A stretch of 64,000 nt of DNA, from positions 18,013 to 82,012 of the forward strand of contig NZ_FOYM01000017.1 in the NCBI RefSeq assembly GCF_900115975.1, written 5' to 3'. The notes beneath the pieces were generated by a model. It saw only the letters and a list, made by a program, of their open reading frames with translations, was not told the DNA's origin and ran no database searches. How positions within the stretch are numbered: the stretch's first letter is position 1; every line of letters begins with the position of its first letter. The position numbers and the translations under genes were made by a program. Shown here in pieces: positions 22,482 through 30,551 of the stretch. Origin of the DNA: Desulfoscipio geothermicus DSM 3669 (GTDB lineage Bacteria > Bacillota > Desulfotomaculia > Desulfotomaculales > Desulfallaceae).

Positions 22482-23900
22482 ATGTGTAATCAATCTTTGT
22501 TGTTTACCGGCCGGCAGGTACAGCCGGCGGAATTTTTTGCGCAACTGGCCCGTTTTGTGGCCGTGCTGCGCAGCCTGGGTCTGAAGACCGGCACTTCGGA
22601 ACTGGCCGACGCCGCCCGGGCGCTGGCCGCGGTGGACGTGCTGGACCGGGAGCAGTTTCGCCTGGCCCTGCGGGCTACCCTGGTTAAAACGCAGCGGGAA
22701 GCCCGGGTATTTGACCTGGCCTTTGACAGGTTTTTTGTGCCGTACGAGGTAAAGGAACAACTTCGCCGGCAGGAGGCCCGGGAAGTGGAGCAGCGGGAGC
22801 AGCTAATGGAAGACTCGGCGGCCGAGATCAGGGAGGGAGTTTCCCGCAGCGGCGGGGAATGGGCCGGCGGGGCCACGGAACAGTTAAATCTGACCGACGA
22901 GCAACTGGAGACTTATTCCCGCCTGCCGGAGGAGGAAAGAAACAGGATTCGCAATTTATTGGAACATTACCGGGGTAACCCGGTGAACGACCCGTCCAGC
23001 CTGATTGCCCAGGTGGTGCAGGCATCTTTGGATTACTGGCGGTACCACCTGAACCGGCAGCAGGAGGATACGGGGATTATCCGGCAGGAAGAAGAAGTGA
23101 CTTATTACGGCGACGAGGCGGTGGATGAGGTGGTGCGCGCGGTATCCCGGGACTTGACCGGTGAGCCCGAGGAATCTTTGCTGGAGAGGGATATGCGCGC
23201 CATCGGCGAACAGGATATGCCCCGGGTTACCGTACTGATGCGCAAAATGGCCCGCCGGCTGGCCACCGGTTTATCCCGGCGCTATCGCGGCAGCCGCAAG
23301 AAGCGGGCCATCGACATTCGGCGCACCGTGCGGGGCAGCGTGCAGTTCGGCGGCACGCCCGTTTACCTGCGCTACCGCAGCAAACGGGTGCAAAAGCCGC
23401 GGCTGGTGCTGATATGCGACGTTTCCGCTTCCATGGCGCTGTACGCCCGGTTGATAATCCAGTTTGTGTACGGCCTGACAGATGTGGTGCGGGACATTGA
23501 AACCTTTATCTTCGCTGAAGACCTGGAGCGCATCACGCCCCAATTGCGCAGGCGACTGGGGTTTGCCGGCACCATGGCCGCCGTCATGACCGAGAGCGAG
23601 CAATGGGGCAAGACCACCAATCTGGCGGAGGCGCTGCGGACATTTACAGCGGGTTACGCTAACTTGCTAACCAGGCAAACCTTTGTGATTATCGTCAGCG
23701 ACACCAGGACCCAGCACCCTGAAGATACCGCGCGCCAGCTGGAAGAAATGAAAAGGAACGTCAGGGACGTGCTCTGGCTGAATACGCTGCCCCGCAGTTT
23801 GTGGCGGGAAGTCCGCACGGTGGATTTATTCCGCAAAAAGGTGCGCCTTTTGGAAAGCAACACCCTGGCTCAGCTGGAGCGGGCCATGCATGCTTTGTAA
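22482..23900 (+). CDS. CoxE-like von Willebrand factor A protein
   Basis: 472 residues. The C-terminal half is a VWA domain with the MIDAS motif DVSASM, preceded by the CoxE block DIRRTVRGSVQFGGTPVYLRYRSKRVQKPRLVLICDVS and followed by FIFAEDLERITPQL and VIIVSDTRT. The N-terminal half is helical and charged. CoxE-type proteins usually pair with a MoxR/CoxD AAA+ ATPase to insert metal or mature enzymes; no such ATPase lies next to it here. ATG start with AGGTGAG upstream, and a CRP/FNR-like site in the promoter region. Its 3' end is overlapped by the convergent Hsp20-like frame. Confidence 0.85.
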   Translation: MCNQSLLFTGRQVQPAEFFAQLARFVAVLRSLGLKTGTSELADAARALAAVDVLDREQFRLALRATLVKTQREARVFDLAFDRFFVPYEVKEQLRRQEAREVEQREQLMEDSAAEIREGVSRSGGEWAGGATEQLNLTDEQLETYSRLPEEERNRIRNLLEHYRGNPVNDPSSLIAQVVQASLDYWRYHLNRQQEDTGIIRQEEEVTYYGDEAVDEVVRAVSRDLTGEPEESLLERDMRAIGEQDMPRVTVLMRKMARRLATGLSRRYRGSRKKRAIDIRRTVRGSVQFGGTPVYLRYRSKRVQKPRLVLICDVSASMALYARLIIQFVYGLTDVVRDIETFIFAEDLERITPQLRRRLGFAGTMAAVMTESEQWGKTTNLAEALRTFTAGYANLLTRQTFVIIVSDTRTQHPEDTARQLEEMKRNVRDVLWLNTLPRSLWREVRTVDLFRKKVRLLESNTLAQLERAMHAL

Positions 23901-24279
23901 TTTGTTTTATGTCATTAATGTCAACAGGGCCCGGCAGTTTTATTTCCCGCCGGAATTTGCCCGTGTTTATTTCCGAATTGACCAGGTTGTAGTCGGGTAA
24001 AATATCACCCGGTCTGGATATGACCCCCTGGACATGCAATTTCATCCCTGTTGCTTTTACATCAATTTCGCCGGGGTGGGTAATGCTCGGCATATCGATA
24101 ACTATTATGTATTTATCAAAACCCTCGTAAATATCCGCTGGCAGCCTAATGCCCTTGCCCTGGTTCGGTTCAAAAAGATCAATCAGAAAATTTTCGTCAA
24201 GCAGTTTTTGTTCAAAGGCTTTATCGATCAGCTCATCATCCATGGGAACCATTTTTTTTAAAAAATCGCGTATATTCAT
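23761..24279 (-). CDS. Hsp20-like protein with replaced C-terminus
   Basis: The first ~125 residues resemble a small heat-shock/alpha-crystallin-type domain: PADIYEGFDKYIIVIDMPSI, EIDVKATGMKLHVQGVI, and FRREIKLPGPVDINDIK. After DINDIK the family normally continues with a xYxNGVLxI strand. Here the frame instead runs ~140 bp through the antisense of the VWA gene, giving an unrelated Pro/Cys-rich tail (PAPAEPGCCFPKGAPFCG). The domain is thus truncated by roughly 15-20 residues, probably through loss of the original 3' end. ATG at 24279. Likely a decaying or neofunctionalised gene. Confidence 0.6.
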   Translation of the reverse strand: MNIRDFLKKMVPMDDELIDKAFEQKLLDENFLIDLFEPNQGKGIRLPADIYEGFDKYIIVIDMPSITHPGEIDVKATGMKLHVQGVISRPGDILPDYNLVNSEINTGKFRREIKLPGPVDINDIKQITKHAWPAPAEPGCCFPKGAPFCGINPPCGLPATNCGAAYSARARP

Positions 24280-24427
24280 AATAATTTCACCGGATCCCCA
24301 ATAAAAAACTTTATAATAATCTATTCCACAGCGGGGTTTTTGGTTAATGTTTTGATTTTAATTAGTATAGAAAATCTAATGATCAGTTTACGGCATAGAC
24401 TAATACTAAAAAGAAAGGGGATGAACC

Positions 24428-24685
24428 ATGGCTGTAAGTGTAATTACCGGGGGTATTCAGGTAAACTCCATTCGCAACAATTCCAAATTGAATCAGGGTA
24501 AGAACGTATCCAACGGTTGGAGTATTACCACCAAAACAAATTTGTGTGTCGGGGAAGTAGGCGGCAACCTGAATTTAATCCCTTCAGGAGTTAATATTCT
24601 CAAGGATTGTGATTTGCTTGACGGTCCAACCAACAATACTATCGGTCCCTCTCCCACCGGTGGTTCCGTTGTTGAGGTTATTTAA
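24428..24685 (+). CDS. GerPA/PF-like spore protein 1
   Basis: 85-residue protein with the GerPA/GerPF layout: a beta-start (GIQVNSIRNNSKLNQGKNV), an aromatic/Lys middle (GWSITTKTNLCVGEVGGNLNL) and a GP-rich end. The classical central G-D pair is degenerate (NQGKNVS). SD AAAGGGG precedes the ATG. GerP-type proteins sit in the spore coat and help germinants pass. It leads a tandem of three related genes and is followed by its own terminator. Homology to gerP is from pattern recognition. Confidence 0.6.
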   Translation: MAVSVITGGIQVNSIRNNSKLNQGKNVSNGWSITTKTNLCVGEVGGNLNLIPSGVNILKDCDLLDGPTNNTIGPSPTGGSVVEVI

Positions 24686-24700
24686 CAATATCTTTATTCG

Positions 24701-24746
24701 ATGCACCCCGCCGTTACCATTGGTAGTTGTGGGGTGTATTTTTTCG
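24701..24746 (+). terminator. Terminator after GerPA/PF-like gene 1
   Basis: ATGCACCCC pairs with GGGGTGTAT around an inner ACCA/TGGT helix, followed by six Ts. Confidence 0.8.
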
Positions 24747-24819
24747 TCCATTAATTGCACGTCCTTTACCTGTTAATTAGTATAGGTTTGCGTAAAAGTT
24801 ATATTTCTCACTAAAAATC

Positions 24820-24847
24820 ACTAATTGGGCAGGCCGGGCATATTATA
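24820..24847 (+). promoter_or_regulatory. Mother-cell (sigma-K/E-type) promoter candidate
   Basis: AC, a 17-base spacer and CATATTATA match the sigma-K pattern AC-N16/17-CATANNNTA, 31 bases upstream of the second GerPA/PF-like gene. Late mother-cell expression would fit a coat protein. Confidence 0.55.
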
Positions 24848-24877
24848 CATAAATCAAGGGGAAGGGGATAAAACCTT

Positions 24878-25135
24878 ATGACCGGGATGTCATTACAAAT
24901 TAACATACATACGATACGCATCGCCGAAGTTAATACCGGCTCAGCAGTGGCCATCGGGAACAATTATTTTATAGGCTGGCAAACGTATAACAAAATGAAT
25001 AATGGTTTCGACCGGCTTAACGGAGACCGTAATGTCATGGCTGATGCGTCCTTTGAGGTTAATGACCCGGATTGCCAGGACATGATCTGCAACGAAAGGC
25101 AGAATGCTCCTTCTTCCCGGGCATTGTTCGATTAG
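24878..25135 (+). CDS. GerPA/PF-like spore protein 2
   Basis: 85 residues: INIHTIRIAEVNTGSAVAIGNNYFIGW, then QTYNKMNNGFDRLNGDRNV and the C-terminal VNDPDCQDM. The K-x3-G-x3-NGD block and the terminal DPDxxD are hallmarks of GerPA/GerPF. It shares these with the next gene. SD AAGGGGAAGGGG is a little far from the ATG. A sigma-K-like promoter lies just upstream. Probable coat permeability or structural protein. Confidence 0.65.
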   Translation: MTGMSLQINIHTIRIAEVNTGSAVAIGNNYFIGWQTYNKMNNGFDRLNGDRNVMADASFEVNDPDCQDMICNERQNAPSSRALFD

Positions 25136-25164
25136 GAGGGTAATTAATAGGAGGGTTATATACT

Positions 25165-25386
25165 ATGGAAATTAAAATTTACCCTGGTAAAATTGACTTG
25201 TCACATATCCAGTATAATTCAGGAGTATTTTACGGCGATAACAATATGCAGGATTGGAAAACCAATAACAAATACAATGCCGCAATTGGCCGGGTCAACG
25301 GTGACAGGAATCTAATTGCAAGCCGCTTGAATTATTTGCATGATCCCGACATTATTGACCTTCTGATAAGAAAGACGGAATCATAA
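25165..25386 (+). CDS. GerPA/PF-like spore protein 3
   Basis: 73 residues: IDLSHIQYNSGVFYGDNNMQDW, NKYNAAIGRVNGDRN and YLHDPDIIDLLI. This is the most canonical GerPA/PF-like member of the trio, keeping SGVxxGDN and NGD plus DPDxxD. It has a near-ideal SD (AGGAGGG) and follows gene 2 by 29 bp, so the two are probably one message. Confidence 0.68.
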   Translation: MEIKIYPGKIDLSHIQYNSGVFYGDNNMQDWKTNNKYNAAIGRVNGDRNLIASRLNYLHDPDIIDLLIRKTES

Positions 25387-25467
25387 TTTTGGCTTACCGG
25401 GGCTGTTGACAGACGGATATACAGTAATTTTCGGCGGGTTACTAATATACAAAAAGGAGTTGCTAAT

Positions 25468-26907
25468 ATGTTTAAAAAAATTCACGAAAGCAATTTTCCA
25501 GGCATAACCTACCAGCCGTATATCTATTTATTTGCCGCCTTCCTGGGGCACCGCTATGAATGTAAATACATAATTAATATCGGCGGCGGGAATGGCGCGA
25601 GTCTTGCCGGTTTTCACCCAAATTTTCAATTTATCGGCATAGGTTCCGGTTTCGATTTTCATTTAAATAAAATGCTTTTCCCCTTTGTTAAATGGCTGGA
25701 ACACGACCTTGAAAACCCGGGAAGCATAAGTCTGCCCCAAGAGTTATTAAGCAATTCCGTTATTATTTGTACAGATGTTATCCAGCATTTAAATAACCCC
25801 CATCATTTACTTGCAACAATTAAAAAATGGATGGATTATGCCCCGGTATGCTTGTTATCCGCCCCTGCAGCAGATTTGGCGCGGGATATAACCAGCAGGG
25901 GATCGCTTGCGCATTCATCGCCGGCGCCCAAATGGAATCTTAAGGAATTTGAACAATTTCTATTATCTTTTGGCTTTAATATAACCCATACGGGGCTTGC
26001 ACTCGACGGTACCAGCCGCGAAAAAAACATCATTCTTTCAATAATTGAAAAAAATAATCTACAATGCAACTGCCCCGATAGTTTTAAGGTAGTAGCCATA
26101 ATGGCGGCGTATAATGAAGAAGATATTATCTATCATTCAATTAAACGTTTAATTGACCAGGAAATCTATGTGTATGTAATCGAAAACTGGTCAACGGATG
26201 CTACTTATGAAATTATCAAGCAATTTGAAGGAAATGACTTTTTCCTGGGAAGCGAAAGATATCCCCCGGGAGGTCGCGAAAGCTATTTCCACCTGAAAGG
26301 GTTACTTAAGCGGACGGAAGAACTGGCAAAGAAAATAAACGCAGACTGGTTCATTCACCATGATGTGGACGAAATTAGAGAATCACCGTGGCCGGGCGTG
26401 AATCTAAAAGAAGGAATCTACCGGGCCGACCGCATGGGGTTTAACGCCATTGATCATACCGTGATCACATTCTGCCCCGTGGACAATGGCTTTGCACCAG
26501 GTTCTGATTTTGAGCGTTACTTCAAGTATTTTGAATTCAGCAAGCATCCCGGTGATTTCATCAGAATAAATGCTTGGAAAAATACCGGTAAACCCGTATT
26601 GTTATCTTTCTCAGGCGGGCACGAAATTGCTTTTGCTGGAAGACGGGTATTTCCTTACAAGTTCCTGATGAAGCATTACCCCATACGATCTCAGAGCCAC
26701 GGCGAGAAAAAGGTTTTTGCCGACAGAAAGCCCCGGTGGCATCCCGAAGAGAGGGCTGCCGGCTGGCATACGCATTATGATAACATTGCCCCGGAATCTT
26801 CATTTCTTCGGAGGCGGGAGGAGCTGAGATATTTTAACCGGGCGGCTTTTCACAAGGAGTTCTTGTTGGATCGCCTGTCCGGCATAGGAATATTCGGGCT
26901 TTTTTAA
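25468..26907 (+). CDS. Methyltransferase-glycosyltransferase fusion
   Basis: 479 residues, two domains. Residues ~1-195 look like a class I SAM methyltransferase: NIGGGNGASLAGFHPNFQFIGIG (motif I) and SVIICTDVIQHLNNPHHLLA (post-I acidic and motif IV region). Residues ~205-479 are GT-A-like: VVAIMAAYNEEDIIYHSIKRL, VYVIENWSTDATYE and WFIHHDVDEIRES with a DVDE metal-binding DxD-type motif, ending in HYPIRSQSHGEKKVFADRKPRWHPEERAAGWHTHY. SD AAAGGAG. Its place after the coat-like genes suggests modification of a spore-surface glycan or glycoprotein; the substrate is unknown. Confidence 0.75.
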   Translation: MFKKIHESNFPGITYQPYIYLFAAFLGHRYECKYIINIGGGNGASLAGFHPNFQFIGIGSGFDFHLNKMLFPFVKWLEHDLENPGSISLPQELLSNSVIICTDVIQHLNNPHHLLATIKKWMDYAPVCLLSAPAADLARDITSRGSLAHSSPAPKWNLKEFEQFLLSFGFNITHTGLALDGTSREKNIILSIIEKNNLQCNCPDSFKVVAIMAAYNEEDIIYHSIKRLIDQEIYVYVIENWSTDATYEIIKQFEGNDFFLGSERYPPGGRESYFHLKGLLKRTEELAKKINADWFIHHDVDEIRESPWPGVNLKEGIYRADRMGFNAIDHTVITFCPVDNGFAPGSDFERYFKYFEFSKHPGDFIRINAWKNTGKPVLLSFSGGHEIAFAGRRVFPYKFLMKHYPIRSQSHGEKKVFADRKPRWHPEERAAGWHTHYDNIAPESSFLRRREELRYFNRAAFHKEFLLDRLSGIGIFGLF

Positions 26908-26960
26908 CCGGGAATAATAATTTCAGACACAGTCCGGGTGCAATTTAAGCGCACAAAAAA

Positions 26961-27001
26961 AACTCGTCGCTTTGGCTTTATTGTAGACCAGGCGGCGAGT
27001 T
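26961..27001. terminator. Bidirectional terminator
   Basis: AACTCGTCGC/GCGGCGAGTT form a 10-bp stem (one G-U), flanked by A8 on the left and TATTTTATT on the right, so it can end both the fusion gene and the convergent acyltransferase gene. Confidence 0.8.
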
Positions 27002-27010
27002 ATTTTATTC

Positions 27011-27547
27011 TTATAATCTGCCTTCCTTTTCCATTTTTTTAAATGCTTTATCAATAAATGTATCAACACCCGCAAAAAAGTACTCTTCATACTCCTTTAT
27101 TTCTTGGTCACTCCAGTCCCACCATCTTATTCTAAGCAAAGCCTTGATTTGTTCTTCCGAAAACCTGTACTTGATAATTCTGGCCGGGTTTCCGGCAACT
27201 ATGGCGTACGGGGGGACATCTTTGGTAACCACCGAGCAGGACCCGACAATGGCGCCGTCGCCTATTTTCACCCCCGATAATACCGTGGCGTTATACAATA
27301 TCAAAACATCGTTGCCAATGATGGTCGGGCCTTTGGAGAAACCGTCCTTATGAACTTCCCCGGTAAAAAAATAAAATGTCTTTAAAGGATAGTTAGCCAC
27401 ATTATTTGAGTAGTGCTCACCGCCACCAAATATTTTAACCCCCAGCGCGAGACCGGAAAAATTCCCGATCTGAATAAGCTCACGGATATCATAGGGCAAA
27501 AAATTAACGGGTTGCGCAATCGTATTTCTACCTATAATTATTGGCAT
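27011..27547 (-). CDS. CatB/Vat-type hexapeptide acetyltransferase
   Basis: 178-residue left-handed beta-helix acyltransferase. Hexapeptide repeats are visible from IGNDVLILYNATVLSGVKIGDGAIVGSCSVVTKDVPPYAIVAGNPARIIKYRF, the signature of the CatB (xenobiotic acetyltransferase) subfamily, and IGNFSGLALGVKIFGGGEHYSNNV provides the catalytic His. It probably O- or N-acetylates a sugar of the surface polysaccharide rather than an antibiotic, given the neighbours. Convergent with the fusion gene. Confidence 0.85.
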   Translation of the reverse strand: MPIIIGRNTIAQPVNFLPYDIRELIQIGNFSGLALGVKIFGGGEHYSNNVANYPLKTFYFFTGEVHKDGFSKGPTIIGNDVLILYNATVLSGVKIGDGAIVGSCSVVTKDVPPYAIVAGNPARIIKYRFSEEQIKALLRIRWWDWSDQEIKEYEEYFFAGVDTFIDKAFKKMEKEGRL

Positions 27548-27715
27548 TGTCCCACCCCTTTTTTGTTTATCAGTTTTTAACCAGTATATGTTAAATAATT
27601 AATCACGTTACACGATCATGGTAAAATCTCATAATTATATAAAATTCTTTACCCGGTAACCAAAAAACACTTGGGAGAATAGGTTATAAGTGTAAAAATA
27701 AACCGAGGTGATATA

Positions 27716-28186
27716 ATGGCCAAACAGCTTCTGCTAAACAGGGGGTTTGAAAACGGGCTGTTAAATTTTTACATCCAGGGCACCGTATCGGCATATAGAG
27801 ATATTGCCTACTGCGGCACAACATCGGCGCTGTTGCTGTCTGATCCAACCTCAATTGCTGAGTTATCGCAAGTAGTTATGTTTTTAACCCCCGGCACTCC
27901 GGTAAAGTTTTCATTTCTTACCAGGAAATTTTACAACGAGGATATCCAGGGCGTATCCAACGTAAGGGCTGAAGTAAATTTCTTCAGTGCGCTGGGCATA
28001 GCCATACCACCGGGCATAGTCATCGCGATCAGGGGCCGCGATATATCTAAAACAAGATGGAATTACTATGAAGAATATGGTGAAGTGCCTTTAGGTACTG
28101 TGGCCGCCCAGATGGTAATCCGCCTGGAACTGCCTACAAGCGGGACCAGCGGCTTGCTGGTTGACAACCTGTCACTGGTTGCCTAA
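27716..28186 (+). CDS. NTTRR-F1-like spore-surface protein 1
   Basis: 156 residues, beginning MAKQLLLNRGFEN and containing LSQVVMFLTPGTPVKFSF and a C-terminal GLLVDNLSLVA. This is the pattern of the NTTRR-F1 domain (a jelly-roll-like module placed before tandem repeats in Firmicute surface proteins). Here the domain stands alone with no repeat tail. Its paralog at 41785-42606 (same first 13 residues, about 55-60 percent identity by eye) carries a Pro-rich repeat tail. SD GAGGTGAT. A hydrophobic microprotein gene lies 119 bp downstream. Confidence 0.7.
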   Translation: MAKQLLLNRGFENGLLNFYIQGTVSAYRDIAYCGTTSALLLSDPTSIAELSQVVMFLTPGTPVKFSFLTRKFYNEDIQGVSNVRAEVNFFSALGIAIPPGIVIAIRGRDISKTRWNYYEEYGEVPLGTVAAQMVIRLELPTSGTSGLLVDNLSLVA

Positions 28187-28305
28187 GCGGTTGCACCACC
28201 CGCATTCCCCGGCGGGTCAATGCCTAAAACCGGAGGCTGCAAAGAATAACAAAAAACCTTAATTTACATATATTGCCATAAAATAAACGAAAGGAGGGCT
28301 TTCCA

Positions 28306-28401
28306 ATGTTTTTGTTCCCGCCATTTTTATTTTTCCGGGTTGGCATTTCCCTTTTTTCCCTCATTTTCCCCTTCCTCTGGGTGTTTTTGCCCATAATTTA
28401 A
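28306..28401 (+). CDS. Hydrophobic microprotein 1 (PFLWVFLPI family)
   Basis: A 31-residue ORF below usual size cut-offs. The SD is ideal (AAAGGAGG, eight bases to ATG). The product is almost entirely hydrophobic with one Arg: FPPFLFFRVGIS, then LIFPFLWVFLPII. The same layout recurs at 42743-42835 and, in degraded form, at 40341-40442. At the protein level FFR(V/I)GI and LIFPF(L/I)WVFLPI are conserved although the DNA differs, which argues for selection on protein. Likely a single membrane-spanning or coat-embedded peptide; function unknown. A hairpin terminator follows. Confidence 0.75.
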   Translation: MFLFPPFLFFRVGISLFSLIFPFLWVFLPII

Positions 28402-28410
28402 ATGAAACGG

Positions 28411-28440
28411 AACGGGGTAGGAGCTACTTTCTGCCCCGTT
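28411..28440 (+). terminator. Terminator after microprotein 1
   Basis: AACGGGG/CCCCGTT stem followed by TTC; moderate strength. Confidence 0.6.
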
Positions 28441-28486
28441 TTCATGTTCCAAAACAATTAAAAAAAGTCCCGAAATTAACGGCAAT

Positions 28487-28516
28487 AAGAACCCCCTGCG
28501 GGTACAGGGGGCTCTT
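28487..28516. terminator. Hairpin between microprotein 1 and epimerase gene
   Basis: AAGAACCCCCTG/CAGGGGGCTCTT form an 11-12 bp stem ahead of AATTTTA on the plus strand; it also follows the epimerase stop on the minus strand. Probably a shared terminator. Confidence 0.75.
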
Positions 28517-28520
28517 AATT

Positions 28521-28970
28521 TTACCGGTGTTTCAGCTCCCAGTTATAGGGGATATGGTTATCCAGGGGGTCCAGGCGCTCGATTTCCTCCGGGTCGTGGG
28601 GAATGGTGGCGCAATTGGCCACGATGGCCTTTTGGGTGCCCACGCCCTTGAACCCGTTCCACACCATGGGCGGAATTTTAACCAGACAGTAGTTATCCTC
28701 GCCAATGAATATTTCCTGGATTTCCCCGCGGGTAGGAGAATTTACCCGCTCGTCATACAGCACCAGCTTGATCATTCCTGCAACCACGGCGTAATTAAGG
28801 GTCATCCGCCGGTGGATATGCCACCCCTTGATCACGCCGGGGTAAACCACAGAAAAGTAGATTTCCCCGAACCGTTCAAATTCCGGGTCGGTCTCTTTCA
28901 ACATGTGCATGATTTTGCCCCGCTCATCGGGAATTTGCCTGAGCGGTTTAATCACAACCCCGTCAATCAC
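28521..28970 (-). CDS. RmlC-like nucleotide-sugar 3,5-epimerase
   Basis: 149-residue cupin of the dTDP-4-dehydrorhamnose 3,5-epimerase superfamily: [51 protein letters not shown] with the catalytic His in WHIHRR, and [16 protein letters not shown]. It is shorter than classical RmlC (~180). The GTG start at 28970 overlaps the stop of rfbH and has AAAGGGG nine bases upstream; a longer upstream frame is not needed. With the CDP-sugar genes around it, its substrate is probably a CDP-4-keto-6-deoxy or 3,6-dideoxy sugar. Confidence 0.82.
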   Translation of the reverse strand: MIDGVVIKPLRQIPDERGKIMHMLKETDPEFERFGEIYFSVVYPGVIKGWHIHRRMTLNYAVVAGMIKLVLYDERVNSPTRGEIQEIFIGEDNYCLVKIPPMVWNGFKGVGTQKAIVANCATIPHDPEEIERLDPLDNHIPYNWELKHR

Positions 28971-30537
28971 CGGCTTCAACCCCTTTAATGAAATTGTCCA
29001 AGGTATCGAGGATGTACTCGATTTCCCGTTCACCAAGCCCCGGGTACAGGCCGATCCAGAATGCATTGTTCATAATTATGTCGGTGTTTTTCAAATCCCC
29101 CGCCACCCGGTGCTCCACCCCCCGGAAGGCGGGCTGCCGGGTCATGTTCCCGGCAAACAGCAGCCTGGTTCTGATACGGCGTTCTTCCAGGTAATTGATT
29201 AACTGTTGCCTGGTGAAGGGCGCACCCGGCCGCAGGGTAAGCAAAAAGCCGAACCAGCTGGGGTCCGCATGTTTCGTCGCCCGCGGGAGGATAAACCGGT
29301 CGCTGTGCTTTTGTAAGCCTTCGGATAGCAACTGGAAGTTCCGCCCGCGGGCCTGAATAAAACCGGGCAACTTGGCCAGCTGGGCCAGCCCCACGGCGGC
29401 CTGCAGATCCGTAAGCTTGAGGTTGTAGCCCAGGTGCGAATAGGTATATTTATGATCATAACCACGGGGCAGGTCCCCCAGTTGCTGCTGGAACCGCCGC
29501 TTGCAGGTATTGTCATGGCCCGGCGGGCACCAGCAGTCCCTGCCCCAATCGCGGAGAGATTCCACGATGCGCTTTAACAACGGGTCGCTGGTAATGACCG
29601 CCCCTCCCTCTCCCGTGGTAATGTGGTGGGCGGGGTAAAAGCTGACGGTGGCCAGGTCACCGAAGGTGCCGGTATATTTACCCCTGTATTTTGAACCCAG
29701 GGCGTCGCAGTTGTCCTCAATCAACCAGAGATTATATTTGCGGGCGATTTCCGTCACGGCATCCAGGTTAAACGGATTGCCCAGGGTATGGGCCAGGAAA
29801 ATGGCCCTGGTCCTGGCGCCGACGGCGGCCTCCAACTGCCCGGTGTTGACATTGTATGTTTCCAGGTCCACATCCACAAAAACAGGCACCAGGCGGTTTT
29901 GCACAATGGGCGTAACGGTGGTGGGAAAACCGGCGGCCACGGTGATTACTTCATCGCCGGGTTTGAGCCGGCGCTCGCCCAGTTTAGGCGAAGTAAGGGC
30001 GGAAACGGCCAGCAGGTTGGCCGAAGACCCGGAATTGGTCAACAGGCAGTAACGCGCCCCGAGATAACCGGCCAGTTTTTGCTCGAGACTCGACGCGTAC
30101 CTGCCGGCGGTCAGCCAAAAATCCAGCGCGGCGTCGATTAAATTAACCATTTCCTTCTCGTCATAGACCTTGCCGGAGCAAGATATCCAGGTTTGGCTCG
30201 GCTTAAAAGGCGCCGGCCGGTGGAACAGGTTGTAATATTGCCCGGCCCGGCGGGCGAAATCGCCCCGCCAGAGCTTTTCCAGGCAGGATGCTGTAATTGT
30301 TCCCACCGTGCCCTGGATCTCACCGGCGCCAACTTTAAACCGGCAGTCCAAATCAACCCCCAAAGGCAGATCCAGTCTTTGGTCCACAGCGGCGATATCC
30401 GCCGCCTCCAGGACGTAAGCCGCTCCCCGGGGTGCAGGCGTTGTCACCGGCCAGACATGACATGTTTTACTTTCACAGACGGCCACCAGGGCGACACCAT
30501 CTTTTATTTTTACAATATCCCCCGCTTGATAAGGCAT
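28963..30537 (-). CDS. rfbH: CDP-6-deoxy-4-hexulose 3-dehydrase (RfbH/AscC type)
   Basis: 524 residues: an ~88-residue N-terminal extension, then an aminotransferase-fold dehydrase. The PLP-lysine of aminotransferases is replaced by His ([14 protein letters not shown]), the hallmark of the E1 dehydrase. The Cys cluster [16 protein letters not shown] supplies iron-sulfur ligands as in Rfb[15 protein letters not shown] and [25 protein letters not shown] are further signatures. E1 removes the C3 hydroxyl to form 3,6-dideoxyhexoses. No E3 reductase gene is visible nearby. The N-terminal extension is unusual and unrecognised. Confidence 0.88.
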   Translation of the reverse strand: MPYQAGDIVKIKDGVALVAVCESKTCHVWPVTTPAPRGAAYVLEAADIAAVDQRLDLPLGVDLDCRFKVGAGEIQGTVGTITASCLEKLWRGDFARRAGQYYNLFHRPAPFKPSQTWISCSGKVYDEKEMVNLIDAALDFWLTAGRYASSLEQKLAGYLGARYCLLTNSGSSANLLAVSALTSPKLGERRLKPGDEVITVAAGFPTTVTPIVQNRLVPVFVDVDLETYNVNTGQLEAAVGARTRAIFLAHTLGNPFNLDAVTEIARKYNLWLIEDNCDALGSKYRGKYTGTFGDLATVSFYPAHHITTGEGGAVITSDPLLKRIVESLRDWGRDCWCPPGHDNTCKRRFQQQLGDLPRGYDHKYTYSHLGYNLKLTDLQAAVGLAQLAKLPGFIQARGRNFQLLSEGLQKHSDRFILPRATKHADPSWFGFLLTLRPGAPFTRQQLINYLEERRIRTRLLFAGNMTRQPAFRGVEHRVAGDLKNTDIIMNNAFWIGLYPGLGEREIEYILDTLDNFIKGVEAGD

Positions 30538-30551
30538 GTTTTTCCTCCTCG

